Assembly: GCA_029298735.1 (NCBI GenBank)
Contig: JANSLP010000049.1
Span: 1-64,000 of the forward strand
Length of the DNA: 64,000 nucleotides
Source of the DNA: Ophiostoma sp. CBS 140.51
Taxonomy: Eukaryota; Ascomycota; Sordariomycetes; Ophiostomatales; Ophiostomataceae
Direction of reading: 5' to 3'
Shown here: positions 60,701 through 64,000 of the stretch, piece after piece
Numbering within the stretch: position 1 is the first letter of the stretch
Layout of the letters: each line of letters starts with the position of its first letter
Program-made: the position numbers and the translations under genes
Notes under the pieces: generated by a model
Database searches by the model: none
What the model saw: the letters and a program-made list of their open reading frames with translations, nothing else
Told to the model about the DNA's origin: nothing

Positions 60701-62330
60701 GGCGATCAGCAGCTAAAGCAGAGTGATGTGGAGATGGTTGGTTATTCGATATACACGCCAGAGAGTGGGAACAGCCAGCGAGCCGTGTCAAAGCACCTCC
60801 TTGCAAGTGCGCTATGCGTGTGCACACACAAAGTTACGGATTACTGCAAATACATGCACGAGAAACAGAGCACTTGAGTGTGCGACAGCAAGTGAGATGC
60901 GTCTGGCAAAGGCGTTCCGTGAGATGCCAGCCTGGGATGTGTTGCACTTGTACCTGCATCATTTAACGCCGTAGGAGGCGCGTGTGGTGTGCGGTGTACT
61001 GTTTAAGTAGCTCGCCTCGTCTACGGAGTACTCTCCTGCCCACAGTGGCCAAGCGCGCAACTGCTGGCAGTCGAGCAAGCGACAGATGGCAAGCCCAGTA
61101 TCTTACAGGATACTGTTTGTAGTTTATCTGACAGGGCCAGGACGGGCTTACCTTGCCTCTCGAAACTTGCCCGACGAAGGCGCACAAGTAAGTACATACC
61201 AAGCGTGTGTATACTTGTAAAATACGTCGTAGCTTTTTTGAATGCAAGCCTGTGTTGGTGGTATTGCTGGTATGGCGAACTGTCGGATCCGGAGGCTTTG
61301 GCAGTTTGGTTAGGAAACAAACAAGCACATCGTTATCGCACCGTACTCAGTACGTAAGATGCAGTTTTGTCCATCATTTGAGTAGTATTTCTCTCCACAC
61401 TCTGCATGTCGTATTACTGTGCACTGGGTATTACTTCGTACTCTGTACAATGTACGTCGTACCTTCCCACATCTTCCGTCTTCCCCGTTCGGGCCCAGGG
61501 GAAGCCACGACCCGCCCGCCGTCTGTGTTTTGTTTCCAGGCGGGCCTTCCAGGATTTGCACTCCACTATTGGCCTCGCAAGTGCTGAATCGAGTCCATCC
61601 TAGGTCGCCCATCCCTCCTGCCCTCCTTGCGAGCTTGCCCTCTCGAGCCTCTCTCTTCTCGCTGCTCCTTCCTTCTCGTCCCCTATTGCGCCCCACCGAC
61701 CCAGTCATGGCCAAAAGAGGCCAGGCCACATCCACACCGCTCCACTCCCTGGCCCAAGAGGCGTCGCTAGCGCTAGACTAGTCCTGCGCGGCCGGTACAG
61801 TTAATAAAACTGATGTGTTCCCGCCCGCTCTGCCAATCGGCCGCACCCCTATCGACAAGGGACGACTGGGGGGCTTATCTGGGGTGCTCTTTTTAGGGTC
61901 TTTTTTGGCCTCTGTTTCCTCCTGTGTTGAGTTCGAGTCTTGAACCGAGAGAAGCCACAACAGCAAGTCCGAAGGGTCTTCTTGAACGAAGCACGACGTC
62001 GATCTAACTATTGAATGCGCGTACGACAGACATACGAAAGTAAGATATAACGTTCGATCAAACCACCGGTTCAAGCATATTGTGAGCCTTCTGCTGGCCT
62101 GTCTTCTTTCTGAGGCCGGTGACCAACTCACTTGCAACTAGTTCGAAAGTCTCCGGAACCAAGAAAAGCTCAGACAAGTACAGGCTAGGATACAAGTACG
62201 GTCAGGTACGCTGAGCACAGAAACGAAACCCTTCAAGGTCAAGGGATGCGACGAGAGAATCAATCGGCGGCAGAGAAAAGACCAGCGGGTCAGATGCGGA
62301 GCTCCAAAATCAGAGCAAGCATACACACCA

Positions 62331-62344
62331 CCCCCCCCCCCCCC
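62331..62344. repeat. Poly-C homopolymer (14 bases)
   Basis: Uninterrupted C run in the leader or promoter region of the last gene; prone to slippage and assembly error. Confidence 0.95.
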
Positions 62345-62889
62345 GGCTGAACGATCGAGTACACCTGCAGCCAGCCTGAGATTAGACCTGCAACGACCTG
62401 CAGCCAGAGACGGGGCCTCACTAGCCAAGAACTGCTCTTTGCTGGTCATCCAATCTTTTCTTTCTTTTTTAACTCTTTTTCGAGCTTTCGTTTTCCCCCT
62501 TCCCCCCCGGGGCTTTTGTCGATCAGAACAGGACCCAACGAGGCGCCCCTGATACATAACGGCTTTGCTTCCCTCGTCACCCCCCTTCGGACCCTAGTCG
62601 ACCAGTCGACCAAGAAAATGACAGCATATTAAGGCAAGCGCCAGGAACGTGACGGCCGAGACGACAAGCACACTTGAATGGGAGTGGCGTTGGAAACGAA
62701 AGAAAAAGTACAACCGTCCTCCTTTCCGCCTACCAACCATTGAGCCCGGCGGACTCAATTTTCAGTTCCTGTCCGTCCGCACGCCATACCTCCTTCTCGA
62801 CTGACAACTCTATCCCGGGCGCAAACAAACACAACATTTCCGAACACAGCGACTCGACCCCGGAGCGGCGTGGGCCCGGAGTCCTCTGC

Positions 62890-62917
62890 TAGCAGCAGCA
62901 GAGCAGCAGCAGCAGCA
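62890..62917. repeat. Imperfect AGC/CAG trinucleotide run
   Basis: AGC triplets interrupted by a single AG, about 55 bases upstream of the coding start at 62971; probably in the 5' leader. Confidence 0.8.
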
Positions 62918-62970
62918 CAATAGCAGCGTAACGTCCGCCGGTGGTGGTCAACTGGCAAACGGACGAAGCC

Positions 62971-64000
62971 ATGTCTGAGGCCTCGTCGAGAGTCAAGGCC
63001 GAGGACAACACGCCAAAGGCCGTCAAGGACAAGAACTGTCCCTATTGTGGCCAGGCGTTCACATCCTCGTCTCTCGGCCGCCATCTTGACCTCTACATCA
63101 AGGAGCGCAACCCCAAAAAACAGGACGGCATCCACAATGTCGAAGAGATCCGGCTCATGCGTGGGGGTATTACGCGCCGTCACCCCAAGGGCTCCTCCAG
63201 ACGCCGCAATACGACAACCCCGGCCGGAACTCCGTCTGCCGTGCCGCGCAGAGCCGATGCTTCAGGTGACGAGTCTTCCAATGCGCCCTCGCCGGCTGTT
63301 GGCGGCCCCGCGCATGCTTCAGTAGGCACGTCCGCCGCCGACATCGCTTCCATGTTCCCATTGGGAGGTGTTCGCTGGGAGGCCACCGGAGTCATAAACG
63401 AGGCGTTGGTTGCGTCTCCAGATGGAACGAGCGGCGTCGACGGCAGTCACGGCGGCAATGGTTCTCGGCCCATAGACGATCTCGACACGAGAGGCTTCAA
63501 CCCGAACCGCCGGCCGATCGCATCACGTGTTGTCAGCAGGCAGACTGCCAAGGCCCAGCTGGATTCGAAACAGAAACTACAAGATGCACTGGACGATGCG
63601 AGAGCTGCAGAGCTGGCCCTAAGAGAGTTTGCAAATGCATGGCGAGCAGCAAAGTGAGTATCCCCCACCCCCTTTCTTTCAACCCATACCATATCATTAA
63701 TGGACTCACTAACGGCCAAAAGACAACAAATCGATATGGGCTCCATGCCTTTCGATTTTGACCCTCTGACCATGAACTTCCCGGCACTCACATTGCAGTG
63801 CCTCCGTGCCCAGCCGACGCTGTTTGCCTCAACCCAGCTTCCAACTCCTGCGTCCTGGTCGATCACGCCGCCAGGAGCAAGCCAGTTCGAGGCATTGAAG
63901 AGCTTCTTCAAAGAGGAGTTCCGCAAGTGGAAAGTCAAGTGTGCGGCTGCCACCACAGCACAGTACGAGGACCTCAAATACCCACCATCGCCACAATTTC
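62971..64000 (+). CDS. Conserved fungal protein with N-terminal zinc-finger-like motif, truncated by window end
   Basis: Exons: 62971-63653 and 63723 to beyond 64000; the visible part is about 320 residues. The start is the ATG in GCCATGTCTG; the upstream GTG is not needed. Near residue 21 the sequence CPYCGQAFTSSSLGRHLDLY supplies Cys-x2-Cys and a His, with a second His 16 residues later (QDGIHNVEEIRL), like an atypical UBZ or C2H2 finger. A basic, disordered region follows (RRHPKGSSRRRN), then a helical, Ala/Leu-rich stretch ending at the intron (LREFANAWRAAK). After the intron comes the conserved-looking MPFDFDPLTMNFPALTLQCL. The frame is open at the window edge, so the C-terminus is missing. 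Function is unknown. Confidence 0.75.

Larger units (their letters stand above)
57772..62970. other. Long gene-poor region between HP1 and zinc-finger gene
   Basis: About 5.2 kb with no convincing coding region. A/G-rich runs (58300-58990) are followed by AT-rich sequence. Motif copies lie at 59473, 59486, 61022 (TACTCCGTA type) and 61223, 61452 (TACGTCGTA type). There is a 14-base C run at 62331-62344 and an imperfect CAG-type run near 62890-62917. The last kilobase is A/C-rich and probably the leader of the 62971 gene. Confidence 0.5.

Overview
This window is nuclear DNA of a filamentous ascomycete (Pezizomycotina, most likely Sordariomycetes; genus not resolved). The evidence is short spliceosomal introns (about 60-170 nt, donors GTAAGT/GTACGT/GTGAGT, branch sites such as CTAAC, acceptors YAG), genes on both strands without operons, and a set of fungal orthologues: Zds1, Ufd4, Ypt7, Gda1, HP1, Coq5 and the BCKDH E1-alpha subunit. 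Exons were assigned by eye from splice signals, reading phase and family similarity. No alignment or database search was run.

Layout. 0.8-2.9 kb: intronless PLP-fold enzyme. 5.5-8.8 kb: Zds1-type regulator whose first coding exon is only the start codon(s). 10.1-12.6 kb: metallophosphoesterase-like protein with an RGG tail. 13.2-16.4 kb, minus strand: COQ5 and BCKDH E1-alpha, both mitochondrial. 18.0-24.9 kb: giant HECT ubiquitin ligase of the Ufd4/TRIP12 type. 25.8-28.4 kb: ASCH/PUA-like protein ending in a SUMO-interaction-like motif. 28.6-34.4 kb, minus strand: two conserved fungal membrane-associated proteins of unknown function. 34.4-40.6 kb: long gene-poor stretch with a 7-bp minisatellite. 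40.6-42.3 kb: C2H2 zinc-finger protein. 43.1-44.4 kb: YPT7 with six introns. 45.2-46.7 kb: Mg-chelatase/MoxR-like AAA+ relative that lacks a P-loop. 47.1-49.0 kb: GDA1. 50.5-52.6 kb: PNPOx-like/ferredoxin-reductase-like flavoprotein. 52.7-54.8 kb: two small unknown genes. 56.4-57.8 kb: HP1. 57.8-63.0 kb: gene-poor. 63.0-64.0 kb: 5' part of a zinc-finger-like protein cut by the window edge.

Most genes are housekeeping (endomembrane traffic, mitochondrial metabolism, ubiquitin, chromatin) and are not obviously co-functional. I see no biosynthetic cluster, transposon, tRNA or rRNA gene. The least explained signal is intergenic: two short motifs, TACTCCGTA and TACGTCGTA (and complements), recur about ten times each and only between genes, where chance predicts fewer than one copy each. 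Other points are two stop-free introns of length 3n, a degenerate AAA+ protein, and a PLP enzyme with an unrecognised N-terminal domain.
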